This document shows positions 41,701 through 55,983 of a stretch of DNA of 64,000 nucleotides, one piece after another. Position 1 is the first letter of the stretch. Each line of letters begins with the position of its first letter. This DNA comes from AC-38 sp033856025 (GTDB taxonomy: Bacteria > Actinomycetota > Thermoleophilia > Solirubrobacterales > Solirubrobacteraceae), in the NCBI GenBank assembly GCA_033856025.1, contig JAWVFQ010000015.1:104058-168057 (forward strand), written 5' to 3'. Both the position numbers and the translations under genes were made by a program. Below the pieces are notes generated by a model. That model did not search any database. It worked only from the letters and a program-made list of their open reading frames with translations, and was not told the DNA's origin.

Positions 41701-42397
41701 GACCACGGAGCGAACCGCCGCCGGGCTGGATCCTCGCCTGCGCGGCACGCTGGCCCACCTGCTGCTGGAGCGCGAGGAGACGACGGAGCCCACCGCGGCG
41801 GCCGTCGCGGCCCTGGCCGAGGAGATCGGCGAGACTGTCGCCGAGGCCGACGCCGCCGAGATCGCCGCCCTGGTGGCCGGCTTCCAAGACAGCGCCCTCG
41901 CCCGCCGCATCGCCGCGACGCCCCATCCGCGGCGCGAGGCGCCCTTCGCGTTCCCGCTCGACCTCGAGGGCGTCGACGTCACCGTCAACGGCCTGGTCGA
42001 CGTCATCGCCCGCGACGCTGGCCGCGCGCTGGTCGTCGACTACAAGAGCGATCGCCTCGACCCGGCGGAGACGGACCTGGAGGCGCGGGCCGAGCGCGAC
42101 TACCGCACCCAGCGCCTGGTCTACGGCCTGGCCGCCCTGCGCGACGGCGCGGACGAGGTGGAGGTCGTGCACTCCTTCCTCGAGCGTCCCGACGACCCCG
42201 TGTCCGTCACCTTCTCAGCGGCGAGGGCCACGAGCCTCGAATCCGAGCTCGCGGCCCTCGCGCGCGGAATCCTGGACGAGGACTTCGAGGTCACGGCCGA
42301 CCCGCACCGTGACCTCTGCCTCGACTGCCCGGCCCGGCGCGCCCTGTGCTCGTGGGACGAGACGATGACGCTGCGCGAGCCGGCTCCCTCGGGTTAG
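38747..42397 (+). CDS. addA: AddA-like UvrD-family helicase-nuclease
   Basis: The 1216-residue protein has all superfamily 1 helicase motifs: AGSGKTAVV (Walker A), VDEFQDVN (Walker B), GDELQSIYGFR, MTIHGAKGLEFD and YVAMTRARERL. The C-terminal RecB-type nuclease has NGLVDVIARD and VVDYKSDRL. Cys about 960 (YGRCGYRF) and C-x2-C-x6-C near 1190-1200 (LCLDCPARRALC) also resemble an Fe-S staple, which classic AddA lacks. It works with the AddB-like subunit in recombinational repair. GTG 38747 overlaps the addB stop; another in-frame GTG lies at 38738. A low-complexity Ala/Pro/Arg linker spans about residues 900-945. Confidence 0.9.
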   Translation: MSGQGVLFGDAAQERLDGPGGRTFTAEQSRAIRARRGSGLLSANAGSGKTAVVVERFARAVLEDGTDPRRILAITFTEKAAGELRQRLRERFVELGDRAAARAAEGAFVSTIHGFCARLLRSHPLAAGLDPAFRVLEPAEAARLRADAFDAAFATFLDEAARGGPEALELSAAYRPDRLAGLIRSAHDRLRSRGDTEPELPDPGERPVAPDLRPRLERARALAAACLDGAGDGASVARARAALDRAERWLAAGEELPALNELAAAAFKAGNTGVLKGPECAEYLEALDAYTRAVADHLAAPACRRIGELLRTYGREYAQRKRARSGLDFEDLELMARDLLERDAGVRAAWRARFALIMVDEFQDVNGRQLAILELLEDRNLLTVGDELQSIYGFRHADVEIFRARRDALAQAGAAGELRASFRAREPLLDVLNGAFAPRFGERFTPLTAGRDDAAQRPAPLVELLVTDQRGWNGEDPVDLGDTLPPRAQPWRRAEARLLAQRVRELVDAREATAGGIAVLVRAQTDLAVYERALEDQGLATYVAGGRGYWSAQQVTDLLAYLGALANPRDETRLFTLLASPLAGLSSDGLAALAAARRDRGRDAWWVLREAFAPGGAASGETASEDAPSGEPSGQPAPAAPIPGFPAADAERMREFCPWFAQERRGMARRSLEELLERAVTGRDYDLHALALRNGVRRMANVRKLLRLAREYEAHEGRDVRGFLDSVELRAEVDTSEGEAPVEPEDLDAVRLMTIHGAKGLEFDTVCVADLGRPGRGDHPDLHVGDDGRIGLRLLTLEGNGGIKTLDFEALQAERDAADAAEEHRVYYVAMTRARERLIVSGAIPNPESWPAPALTQPALAWAGPALAPGVEDQLRPERPVWEAPTGVTCRLNAPATIGRVLSDGARAPARGRETAAAEPPARDGEAAEPAARSREAPPPGPGRAAPPVATLSYTGLDAYGRCGYRFYVERVLRLPPDREPPGPPTTERTAAGLDPRLRGTLAHLLLEREETTEPTAAAVAALAEEIGETVAEADAAEIAALVAGFQDSALARRIAATPHPRREAPFAFPLDLEGVDVTVNGLVDVIARDAGRALVVDYKSDRLDPAETDLEARAERDYRTQRLVYGLAALRDGADEVEVVHSFLERPDDPVSVTFSAARATSLESELAALARGILDEDFEVTADPHRDLCLDCPARRALCSWDETMTLREPAPSG

Positions 42398-42570
42398 CGG
42401 ACGCTCGCGCGGCCTCCCCAGCGCCCACCCATGCCGAATCCGCCGCTCGGGATCCCGGCCAGCAGCACCAGGACCGCGCCGACGATGGCGACGATCGCCG
42501 AACCGGTGATCGCGGCGAGTATCACGTACACGAGCGCGGCCAGAAGGACCGCGATGAGGATGCCGATCAT
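42394..42570 (-). CDS. Small two-helix membrane protein
   Basis: A 58-residue frame on the reverse strand starts at ATG 42570 and ends with TAA at 42396-42394. The product begins MIGILIAVLLAALVYVILAA, has a second hydrophobic segment (AIVAIVGAVLVLLAGI) and ends in a Gly/Arg tail. AAGGGAG lies 6 bases before the ATG. It resembles the many short GlsB/DUF-type membrane peptides of actinobacteria, but no family is claimed. Its last 4 bases overlap the addA stop region on the other strand. Confidence 0.68.
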   Translation of the reverse strand: MIGILIAVLLAALVYVILAAITGSAIVAIVGAVLVLLAGIPSGGFGMGGRWGGRASVR

Positions 42571-42677
42571 GCTCTGCTCCCTTGCATTCGCTTACGGCTG
42601 AGACGTACTCCTTGTTCCCGATGTCACGCCCTGGCTAACTGGAGTCCCGGCCCCATCGGGTCCTTAAAGCACTAGGA

Positions 42678-42694
42678 CGCCCCCGGAAGGGGCG
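42678..42694. terminator. Terminator-like hairpin in divergent gap
   Basis: CGCCCC (42678-42683) pairs with GGGGCG (42689-42694) around a CGGAA loop. It lies between two genes that read away from each other, so it ends neither. It may belong to an unannotated small RNA in 42571-42808. Confidence 0.4.
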
Positions 42695-42715
42695 CCCCAG
42701 CACTGGAACGGGAAG

Positions 42716-42764
42716 TGCGTCAGGCAGGCCGAGGACGGGTTCGGCGTTATGTGTGCCTGACGCA
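42716..42764. ncRNA. Candidate structured RNA element upstream of HAD gene
   Basis: TGCGTCAGGCA (42716-42726) and TGCCTGACGCA (42754-42764) are perfect 11-bp complements, enclosing a second stem GCCGA/TCGGC (42728-42732 with 42741-42745). This makes a long, stable two-step hairpin 44 bases before the HAD gene. It could be a leader structure, a small RNA or a protein-binding site. No known RNA family is recognised. Confidence 0.4.
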
Positions 42765-42808
42765 GGGTGTGATTTCCCCCCAATCGGGGATGCCCAAACA
42801 CAATTCGC

Positions 42809-43462
42809 ATGCCCCGGACCGCCGCCCTCCTCGATATCGACGGAACCCTCGTCGACAGCGTCTACCACCACGCCCTCGCGTGGTGGCGCGCCTTCCGCGA
42901 CGAGAACCTGGAGGTCGAGCTCTGGCGGGTCCACCGGCGCATCGGGATGGGCGGCGACCAGATCGTCGCCGCCCTGTGCGGGGACGAGGTGGAGGAGCGT
43001 CACGGCGACGCCCTGCGCGACGCCGAGAAGCGCCGCTACGCCGAGCTGATCGGCGAGGTCCGTCCGCTGCCGGGCGCGAAGGCGCTCGTGGAGGCGCTCA
43101 AGGAGCGCGGCCACGAGGTCGTCCTGGCCAGCTCGGCGAAGGAGGAGGAGCTCGAGCACTACGTCGACCTGCTCGACCTCGGCGACCTGGCCGACGCCAC
43201 GACGTCTTCCGCCGACGTGGACGAGACCAAGCCCGCGCCCGACCTCGTCGAGGTCGCACGCGACCGGGCCACCGCGGACCGGGCGGTCATGGTCGGAGAC
43301 TCCGTCTGGGACGCCGAGGCGGCCGGGAAGGCGGGCGTGCCCACCGTCGGCCTGCTCACCGGCGGGTTCGGGGAGGCCGAGCTGCGCGAGGCCGGGGCCG
43401 ACCCGGTCTTCGCCTCCCTGGACGAGCTGCGCTCCGGCCTGGACCGCACTCCGCTCCGCTAA
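42809..43462 (+). CDS. HAD-family phosphatase (beta-phosphoglucomutase / phosphoglycolate phosphatase-like)
   Basis: The 217-residue protein has LLDIDGTLVDS (motif I, two Asp), the helical cap with RIGMGGDQIV, VVLASSAKEEE (motif II), the Lys in DETKPAPDL (motif III) and MVGDSVWDAEAA (motif IV). It is a typical C1-cap HAD hydrolase acting on small phosphorylated metabolites; the substrate is unknown. The ATG at 42809 is preceded by CACAATT rather than a clear ribosome site. The hairpin at 42716-42764 lies just upstream and might control it. Confidence 0.88.
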   Translation: MPRTAALLDIDGTLVDSVYHHALAWWRAFRDENLEVELWRVHRRIGMGGDQIVAALCGDEVEERHGDALRDAEKRRYAELIGEVRPLPGAKALVEALKERGHEVVLASSAKEEELEHYVDLLDLGDLADATTSSADVDETKPAPDLVEVARDRATADRAVMVGDSVWDAEAAGKAGVPTVGLLTGGFGEAELREAGADPVFASLDELRSGLDRTPLR

Positions 43463-43502
43463 CCTGCCGCGCTCGGGAGGGGGGCAGGCCCTCGCCGGTC
43501 CA

Positions 43503-44330
43503 GTGAGGGACGCAGCCGTTTCCACTTCGCCCAAGGAACCCGAGAAGGCCCAGGCCGCCGACGCGGCGCAGAGGGCCCGTGAGACGGAGGAGCTCTTCCG
43601 CCGTCTGCGCCAGGACGACGACGCGTCGGCCCGCGAGCAGCTCGCGGAGCGCTTCCTGCCCCTGGCCCGCCAGCTGGCCCGGCGCTACCAGCGCGCCAAC
43701 GAGCCGCTGGACGACCTGGTCCAGGTGGCCAGCATGGGCCTGGTCAAGGCGATCGACCGCTTCGACCTCGACCGCGGCGTGGCCTTCTCCTCCTATGCGG
43801 TCCCCACGATCCTCGGCGAGCTCAAGCGCTACTTCCGCGACGCGGGGTGGGCGGTGCACGTCCCGCGCGGCGTGCAGGAGCGCGCCATGCAGGTGGACCG
43901 CACGGTCAAGGAGCTGAGCGGCAAGCTCGGCCGCTCGCCCTCGGTCGACGAGGTGGCCGAGGCGATCGGCGCCTCGCAGGAGGACGTCCTGCAGGCGATG
44001 GAGGCCGGCCAGGCCTACGAGGCGGTCTCCCTCGATGCGCAGCGCGCGGCCGGGGACGGCGAGGGCAACACGTTCGCCGACTCGCTGGGCGAGGAGGACG
44101 AGCGCTTCGAGCTCGTGGAGTACGGGGCCACCATCGCACCGACGCTCAAAGCCCTGCCCAAGCGCGACCAGCTGGTCCTGCACCTGCGCTTCGCCGAGGA
44201 CATGACGCAGTCCCAGATCGCCGAGCGCATCGGCGTCTCGCAGATGCAGGTGTCGCGGCTGATCCGCCGCGCGCTGGCGCGGCTGCGCACCGTCGCGGAC
44301 GCGACGGAGAAGGACCGGCTGGACCCCTAG
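43503..44330 (+). CDS. SigB/SigF/SigG-type RNA polymerase sigma factor
   Basis: The 275-residue factor has region 2 (NEPLDDLVQVASMGLVKAIDRFDLDRGVAFSSYAVPTI), region 3 (WAVHVPRGVQERAMQVDRTVKEL...SPSVDEVAEAIG) and region 4 with the helix-turn-helix (MTQSQIAERIGVSQMQVSRLIRRAL). This is the group that drives general stress or sporulation regulons and is usually held by anti-sigma partners; a STAS protein lies at 31925 but no RsbW-like kinase is in the window. The GTG start is supported by length; its nearest GGAGGGG is unusually far (about 20 bases) upstream. Confidence 0.92.
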   Translation: MRDAAVSTSPKEPEKAQAADAAQRARETEELFRRLRQDDDASAREQLAERFLPLARQLARRYQRANEPLDDLVQVASMGLVKAIDRFDLDRGVAFSSYAVPTILGELKRYFRDAGWAVHVPRGVQERAMQVDRTVKELSGKLGRSPSVDEVAEAIGASQEDVLQAMEAGQAYEAVSLDAQRAAGDGEGNTFADSLGEEDERFELVEYGATIAPTLKALPKRDQLVLHLRFAEDMTQSQIAERIGVSQMQVSRLIRRALARLRTVADATEKDRLDP

Positions 44331-44906
44331 GTGGCGAGGGCTCGACCCCTCGGGGTGCTCCTGGCCGGCGGGCGCGCCACGCGGATGGGCGGCGACAAGG
44401 CGACCGTGGAGCTGGCCGGGCGGCCCCTGCTGGCCTGGCCGCTGGAGGCACTGCGAGCCGCCCTGGACGACGTGGTGGTCGTGGCCAAGGCGTCCACGCC
44501 GCTTCCGCCGCTCGACGTGGAGGTCTGGGTGGAGCCCGACGAGCCGGTCCACCCGCGCGCCGGCCTCGTGTACGCGTTGGAGCGGGCCGGCGGCCGGGCC
44601 ATCCTGGCCTGCCCGGGCGACCTGCCGCTGGTGTCCCCGGCGCTCTTGCGCCGGCTGGCCCTCCACGACGCGGCCGGGGCGCCGGCGGTGGTGGCGCGCA
44701 CCGGGCGTCTCCAGCCTCTGCCCGGACGCTTCGAGCCGGCCGCCCTGGACGGCCTGCGCGCCGCGCCCCCCGACGAGCCCCTGACGCGCTCGGTGGAGGC
44801 CCTGGAGCCCCACGTGGTGCAGCTCGACGACGACGGCCCGTTTCGCAACGTCAACACGCCAGAGGACCTGGCCGCGGTGGCGCAAATAATCGCCCGCCCC
44901 TCCTGA
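44331..44906 (+). CDS. MobA-like nucleotidyltransferase
   Basis: The 191-residue protein begins with VLLAGGRATRMGGDKATVELAGRPLL, the nucleotide-binding loop of MobA and related NTP transferases, and continues with AILACPGDLPLVSP (metal-binding Asp) and FRNVNTPEDLAA near the end. MobA makes molybdopterin guanine dinucleotide; this protein probably does so or serves a related cofactor. No other moco gene is in the window. GTG 44331 follows the sigma factor stop codon with no gap, so it is translationally linked to a regulator with no obvious functional tie. Confidence 0.82.
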   Translation: MARARPLGVLLAGGRATRMGGDKATVELAGRPLLAWPLEALRAALDDVVVVAKASTPLPPLDVEVWVEPDEPVHPRAGLVYALERAGGRAILACPGDLPLVSPALLRRLALHDAAGAPAVVARTGRLQPLPGRFEPAALDGLRAAPPDEPLTRSVEALEPHVVQLDDDGPFRNVNTPEDLAAVAQIIARPS

Positions 44907-44936
44907 AAAGGCGCCCGATGGGGTAAACCTCAGGGC

Positions 44937-45827
44937 ATGCCCCGAGCCATCTGGAGCGGCGCGATCAGCTTCGGGCTGGTCAACGTGCCGGTAAAGCTCT
45001 ACAGCGCCGTGTCGCGCAAGTCGGTCCGCTTCCACCAGCTGCACGACGAGACCGGCGTGCGCATCCAGCAGAAGCGCGTGGACCCCTCGACCGGCGAGGA
45101 GGTCCCCTACGAGAACATCGTCAAGGGCTACGAGCTCTCGCCCGAGCACTACGTCCTGATCACGCCGGAGGAGATGGAGTCGCTGGACCCCGAGAGGACC
45201 CGCTCCATCGACATCACGGACTTCGTCGCGCTCGAGCAGATCGACCCCATCTACTTCGACCACCCCTACTACCTGGCGCCCGCGCAGGGCGGCGAGAAGG
45301 CCTACGAGCTGCTGCGCGAGGGCATGGAGGAGTCGGGGAAGGTGGGGATCGGCCGTGTGGTGATCCGCTCCAAGGAGAGCCTGGTGGCGATCCGGCCCAG
45401 CGGCGACGCGCTGGCCATGGAGACGATGCTCTTCCCCGACGAGGTGGTCGACCCCGACACGCTGGACGAGCTGCCGGTCGGGGCCAAGACGACCAAGCGC
45501 GAGCTGGAGATGGCCCAGCAGCTGATCGACACGCTGTCCGGCGACTTCGATCCCGAGAAGTACCACGACGAGTACCGCGAACGGGTGCTCGAGATGATCG
45601 AGCGCAAGGCGCAGGGCGAGGAGATCGCCGTGCAGCCCGCCGCCGAGCCGCCGGCCAAGGTGCCCGACCTCATGGCGGCGCTGGAGGCCTCCATCAAGGC
45701 GGTCAAGGACCGGGGGGACGGCGGGGACGGCGACGGGAACGGGGCCGCGCCGAAGAAGAAGCCGGCGCGCAAGCGCGCGCCGGCCTCGAAGTCCAAGCCG
45801 AAGTCGAAGTCGAAGTCGAAGACCTAA
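44937..45827 (+). CDS. ku: Ku protein, non-homologous end joining
   Basis: The 296-residue protein starts with the family block RAIWSGAISFGLVNVPVKLY and contains the Ku core (KGYELSPEHYVLITPEE, FDHPYYLAP, LPVGAKTTKRELEMAQQLI). A C-terminal extension rich in Lys, Pro and Ser (about residues 265-296) is like the DNA-binding tails of actinobacterial Ku. It binds DNA ends and recruits LigD; no ligD lies in the window. TAAACC lies 7 nt before the ATG, fitting a leaderless mRNA. It overlaps the convergent PfpI gene by 4 bases. With AddAB it marks a double-strand-break-repair-rich neighbourhood. Confidence 0.96.
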   Translation: MPRAIWSGAISFGLVNVPVKLYSAVSRKSVRFHQLHDETGVRIQQKRVDPSTGEEVPYENIVKGYELSPEHYVLITPEEMESLDPERTRSIDITDFVALEQIDPIYFDHPYYLAPAQGGEKAYELLREGMEESGKVGIGRVVIRSKESLVAIRPSGDALAMETMLFPDEVVDPDTLDELPVGAKTTKRELEMAQQLIDTLSGDFDPEKYHDEYRERVLEMIERKAQGEEIAVQPAAEPPAKVPDLMAALEASIKAVKDRGDGGDGDGNGAAPKKKPARKRAPASKSKPKSKSKSKT

Positions 45828-46396
45828 GCCGTAATCGACTCGGTCTGGCGCTCGTGGCGCCCCTCCGCGAACTCCTCGACGAGCTTCGCGCAGAACGCCG
45901 GGAGGTCGTCGGGGTTGCGGCTGCTGACCAGTCCGCCGTCGACCACGACCTCCTCGTCCACCCAGTCGCCGCCCGCGTTGCGGATGTCGGTCTTCAGGCT
46001 GGGCCACGAGGTGATGGTGCGACCGCGCACCAGGTCGCCCTCGACCAGCGTCCAGGGACCGTGGCAGATCACGGCCACGGGCTTGCCGTCCTCGAAGAAG
46101 CCGCGGACGAAGCCAATGGCGTTCTCGTCCGTGCGCAGGCGGTCGGGGTTCGCCACGCCGCCGGGCAGGACGAGGCCGTCGTAGTCGCCGGCGTCCGCCT
46201 GCCCCGCGGCCGCGTCCACGGAGAAGGTGTCGGCCTTGTCGAGGTGGTTGAAGCCCTGGATCTCGCCGTCCTCCAGCGAGATGAGCTTCGGCGTCCCGCC
46301 CGCCTGCTCGACGGCTTTCCAGGGCTCGGTCAGCTCCACCTGCTCCACGCCGTCGGTGGCCAGGAACGCGATCTTCTTACCGTCAAGTTCAGGCAT
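45824..46396 (-). CDS. DJ-1/PfpI-family protein
   Basis: The 190-residue protein matches the PfpI/YhbO group: IAFLATDGVEQVELTEPW at the start, YDGLVLPGGVANPDRLR (Glu/Gly elbow region) and the nucleophile in AVICHGPWTLVE. YhbO-like members protect against stress and act on glycated or glyoxal-modified molecules. The ATG at 46396 has a strong AAGGAGG 6 bases upstream. Its stop overlaps that of ku by 4 bases (convergent). Confidence 0.9.
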   Translation of the reverse strand: MPELDGKKIAFLATDGVEQVELTEPWKAVEQAGGTPKLISLEDGEIQGFNHLDKADTFSVDAAAGQADAGDYDGLVLPGGVANPDRLRTDENAIGFVRGFFEDGKPVAVICHGPWTLVEGDLVRGRTITSWPSLKTDIRNAGGDWVDEEVVVDGGLVSSRNPDDLPAFCAKLVEEFAEGRHERQTESITA

Positions 46397-46503
46397 CGAT
46401 CCTCCTTGCGTCGCTTGTGTGGCTGTCTACCCCGGCCGATAAGGCGTCATGCAGGTAACGGAACGGTCACACCGAACCTCGCATCCGCCAGCACCCTGAG
46501 GCC

Positions 46504-47283
46504 ATGGCACCCCAGCTCGCAGCTCTCCGCGTCGCCCCGCGACCCCCCGAGCACCTGCGCCGGACGCGCGTCGGGCTCCACGACGGCCTGCGCACGACGG
46601 TCCACGTCGCCCGCTATCCGCTGGCCCACACCGCCCTGCGCGTGGCCCTGCTGCGCCGGCCCACCCCGCTGGCCGCCTGGTGCGCGGCCCGCGGCGTGCC
46701 CGAGGCGCTGGTCGGCGGGTTCTTCACGCGGCCGGACACCCGTCCCCTCGGCGAGGTCCGCACCCGCGGCATGGCGCGGCGCTTCACCGCCTTCGACGCC
46801 CCCTGGGACGCGGTGCGCGCCTGCCTGCACGTGGAGAACGGGCGCCCGCGGGTGGCGCCCCGCGACGCCCTGGCGCGCCAGCCGCGCGGGGACCTGCTCC
46901 AGGCCGGCCCGCTGCTCGTCCACGACGGCGCGGCGGTCGCGGACGACGCGTCGGACCCGGAGGGCTTCTCGGCCGCCGCGGCCCAGTTCGACTCCGACAT
47001 CACGGCGGGCCGCTACCCGCGCGCCGCGCTGGGGATCTCCGACGACGAGCTGATCGCCGTGGCCTGCGACGGGCGCTCGCGCGGCGACGCCGGCCTGTCC
47101 CTGGCCGAGCTGGCAGGGCTGCTCGTGGACCTCGGCGCCCGCGAGGCGATCAACCTGGACGGCGGCGGCTCGACCTCCCTGGTCTGCGAGGGCGAGCTGC
47201 GCAACCGCCCGCGCGCCGAGTTCGGCGTGCCCCTGCCGGGCGGGCGGCCGGTCGCCACCGCGCTGGTCTTCGCGGCGCGCTGA
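46504..47283 (+). CDS. Phosphodiester glycosidase (NAGPA-like) domain protein
   Basis: The 259-residue protein carries the PF09992-type signature INLDGGGSTSLV near its C-terminus and GGFFTRPDTRPLGE earlier, where others have GGFF. These enzymes cleave GlcNAc-phosphodiesters in cell-wall or glycan material. No signal peptide is seen, so this copy may act in the cytosol, which is unusual. It lies 15 bases before a glycosyltransferase gene that seems to have its own leaderless promoter in that gap. Confidence 0.84.
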   Translation: MAPQLAALRVAPRPPEHLRRTRVGLHDGLRTTVHVARYPLAHTALRVALLRRPTPLAAWCAARGVPEALVGGFFTRPDTRPLGEVRTRGMARRFTAFDAPWDAVRACLHVENGRPRVAPRDALARQPRGDLLQAGPLLVHDGAAVADDASDPEGFSAAAAQFDSDITAGRYPRAALGISDDELIAVACDGRSRGDAGLSLAELAGLLVDLGAREAINLDGGGSTSLVCEGELRNRPRAEFGVPLPGGRPVATALVFAAR

Positions 47284-47298
47284 CATAGCCTGCGGCCC

Positions 47299-48654
47299 GT
47301 GCCACGGGTCGTCATGGGGTTGATGTTCTTCCCGCGCGGGGGCTCCGCGCACGTCACCCGCGCGCTGGCGCACGAGCTCCCGCGCCAGGGCTGGGACGTG
47401 ACCGTGGCGTCCGGGTCGCTGCGCGGCGGACCGTCCGACGCCGGCCGTTTCTTCGCCGGCCTCGACGTGCGCGCGATGGACTACACCGAGGCGATCGCGG
47501 CGGCCGACCCGCTGGCCCACGACCCGCCGATGCACCCGTCGTTCGAGGACCGAGAGGGGGCGCCGGACCCGGTCTTCGCGAAGGTCGACGACGCGGCGTA
47601 CGAGCGTCTCGTCGACGCGTGGGCGCAGCTGCTGGCGGACGCCGGCGCGGCCGAGGCGGACGTGCTGCACCTCAACCACCTGACGCCGATGCACGCCGCG
47701 GCGGCGCGCGTCGCGCCCGGCGTGCCCGTGGTCACCCACGTCCACGGCACCGAGCTGCTCATGCTCGAGGCGATCACCGCCGGTCCGCCGCCCGGCTGGG
47801 AGCACGCGGCCGCGTGGTCGTCGCGGATGCGCCGGTGGGGGCGCGCGTCGCAGCACTTCATCCTGCTCTCGAGCACGCAGGAGGAGCGCATGGAGCGCGA
47901 GCTGGGCGTCCCGCCCGATCGCTGCACGGTCGTCCCCAACGGCTTCGATCCCGACGTCTTCGACGTGCGCCACGTCGACCGCCTCGCCCTGTGGCGGCGC
48001 TGGCTGGTCGACGAGCCCCAGGGCTGGCGCCCGGGCGGCGAGGCGGGCAGCGTGGCCTACGCGCCCGAGGACCTCGCGCCCTTCGAGGCCGGCGGGCCCA
48101 CTCTCCTCTACGTCGGGCGCTACACGCGCGTGAAGCGGATCGGCCTGCTCGTGCGCGCCTACGCCCGGGCCCGGGAGCGCTTCGCCACGCCCGCTCCGCT
48201 CGTCCTGCTCGGCGGCTACCCCGGCGAGTGGGAGGGCGAGCACCCGGTGCAGGCGATCGAGGCGTGCGGGCTGGAGCGCGAGGTGTTCGTGGCCGGCTGG
48301 CACGACCACGAGGACCTGCCGGACTTCCTGGCCGCCAGCGACGCCATCGTCCTGCCCTCCGTGCGCGAGCAGTTCGGCCAGGTGCTGGTCGAGGGGATGG
48401 CGTGCGGCCTGCCGGCCATCGCGGTCGACGCGCACGGGCCGGGCCAGATCGTGGACGACGGGCGCACGGGCTGGCTGGTCGAGCCCGACGACGAGGAGGC
48501 GCTGGCCGACGCGCTGGTCGAGGCCGTCGGCGACGAGGCCGAGCGCCGCCGCCGCGGGGCCGCCGCGCGGGCCGAGGTGCGCGCCACGTACGCCTGGCCC
48601 GCGCTGGCCGAACGGGTAGCCGCCGTCTACGGCGAATTGACCGCGGTTCCATAA
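47299..48654 (+). CDS. GT4-family glycosyltransferase
   Basis: The 451-residue GT-B enzyme has FFPRGGSAHVTRALAHEL (acceptor-side Gly loop), VVTHVHGTELLML, VVPNGFDPDVF, LLYVGRYTRVKRI and the donor-binding SDAIVLPSVREQFGQVLVEGMACGLPAIA with the EX7E acidic pair. It transfers a sugar from a nucleotide sugar, possibly to a lipid or glycan; the substrate is unknown. GTG 47299 has TAGCCT 7 nt upstream. Confidence 0.9.
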   Translation: MPRVVMGLMFFPRGGSAHVTRALAHELPRQGWDVTVASGSLRGGPSDAGRFFAGLDVRAMDYTEAIAAADPLAHDPPMHPSFEDREGAPDPVFAKVDDAAYERLVDAWAQLLADAGAAEADVLHLNHLTPMHAAAARVAPGVPVVTHVHGTELLMLEAITAGPPPGWEHAAAWSSRMRRWGRASQHFILLSSTQEERMERELGVPPDRCTVVPNGFDPDVFDVRHVDRLALWRRWLVDEPQGWRPGGEAGSVAYAPEDLAPFEAGGPTLLYVGRYTRVKRIGLLVRAYARARERFATPAPLVLLGGYPGEWEGEHPVQAIEACGLEREVFVAGWHDHEDLPDFLAASDAIVLPSVREQFGQVLVEGMACGLPAIAVDAHGPGQIVDDGRTGWLVEPDDEEALADALVEAVGDEAERRRRGAAARAEVRATYAWPALAERVAAVYGELTAVP

Positions 48655-48670
48655 ACCGGCCCGTCCGGGG

Positions 48671-48676
48671 TAAGAT
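48671..48676 (+). promoter_or_regulatory. Putative gltB -10 box
   Basis: TAAGAT at 48671-48676 would start a leader of about 38 nt before gltB. A GGAG at 48711-48714 lies 6 bases before the ATG, so gltB looks SD-led. No good -35 was seen. Confidence 0.35.
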
Positions 48677-48720
48677 TCTCGTTCGCCTCACGCGTCTCGG
48701 ACGCCGCCCCGGAGCGCCCC

Positions 48721-53220
<4,500 letters not shown>

Positions 53221-53224
53221 CGAC

Positions 53225-54744
<1,520 letters not shown>

Positions 54745-54748
<4 letters not shown>

Positions 54749-55983
54749 GAGCGCTCGCCGCCGCGATGGCCGTGCACGTCGCTCTGGTGGCGGCGACGCT
54801 GGCGGGAGCGGGCGGCGATGTGTTCAACGACGCCTCCGAGCGGCGCGTCGGCCGCGGGGCGGACTTCTACGCGCTCTACAACGCCGGCGACGCGGTTCGT
54901 CATGGACGCAGCGTCTATTCCCTGGAGACGCCGCGGGTCCGTCGCGCGTACGGGTACCGCTACCTGCCCTTCCTCGGGTTTACGCTCGGTCCGCTGGTGA
55001 CGTTGCTGCCGCCCGAGGCGGCGTACTGGTCCTGGGTGGTGGCGCTGGAGGCGCTGTTCCTGGCACTCGCCGCGCTGACCCTGGCCCGGGCGCCGCCGGG
55101 CCGGCGCCCCGCGCTCGCCTTCGTCTGGGCGCTGTCCACGCCGTACTGCCTGGAGCTGTTCATCGGGCAGTTCTCCTTCCTGACCGGCGCGCTCGTCGCG
55201 CTCACGCTCCTGGCGCTGGACGAGGGTCGCGTGACGCGGGCAACGGCGGCGTGGACCGGGTCGCTTCTGGTCAAGACGAACTCGGCACTTCTCGCGCCGC
55301 TGTTCGCGGCGCGGCGGCGGTGGGGCGCGCTGGTCGCGGCGGCGGGCGGCGTGGCCGCGCTGAACGCACCGTACTTCCTGCTGGAGCCCGGTTCCTTCGC
55401 CGACGCGCGCCACAACGTCGCCGTCATCACCGACCGCGCGCCCACCCACGCCGGGGCGCTGGGACTGCAGACGATCGTCTCCACGATCCTGTCCGGGCCG
55501 GCGCGGGAGGTCGTTTCGCTGGGGGTCATCGTCGCGCTCGCCGTCCCCACGGTGTGGGTGGTCTGGCGCCGCCCCGACCCGCTCGTGGGAGGCCTGGCGC
55601 TGCTGTGCCTGCACTTCGTCATCTACCCGGAGGTGTGGGAGCACCACTACAGCCTCCTGCTGCCGGTGCTCGCGCTCGTGATCGCCCGGCGCGACGCCCT
55701 GGCGCGTCCTCTTATCGCGCTCGCGCTGCTGATCGACCTTCCGACCCCGTACTTCGTACTGGAGCGCATCGCGCGCGGCTCGGCTGGCTATGACTCGCGC
55801 TCGTTCGATCCCGAGGGCGCGTGGCCGGCGCTCGGGATCGCCATCTACCACGCGTGGAAGGTCGTCCCCGTGCTCGCCGTGCTGACCCTATGCGCAGTCC
55901 GGCTGCGCCGCGAGAGCTACTCGTCTCGCGCCTGCGCGCGGCGGTTTTCCGCCCGCTCGCCCAGGCCCAGCGCCACGATGTAG
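54745..55983 (+). CDS. GT87/DUF2029-like membrane glycosyltransferase
   Basis: The 412-residue membrane protein has about ten helices. After the first helix comes DFYALYNAGDAVRHGRSVY, the outer-loop block with acidic residues seen in GT87 (DUF2029) mannosyltransferase-like proteins; GYRYLPFLGFTLGPLV and the WEHHYSLLLPVLALV block also fit. GT87 enzymes in mycobacteria extend phosphatidylinositol mannosides and lipomannans with a polyprenyl donor. The acceptor here is unknown. GTG 54745 overlaps the gltD stop. The last 67 bases overlap a small reverse-strand gene. Confidence 0.82.
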
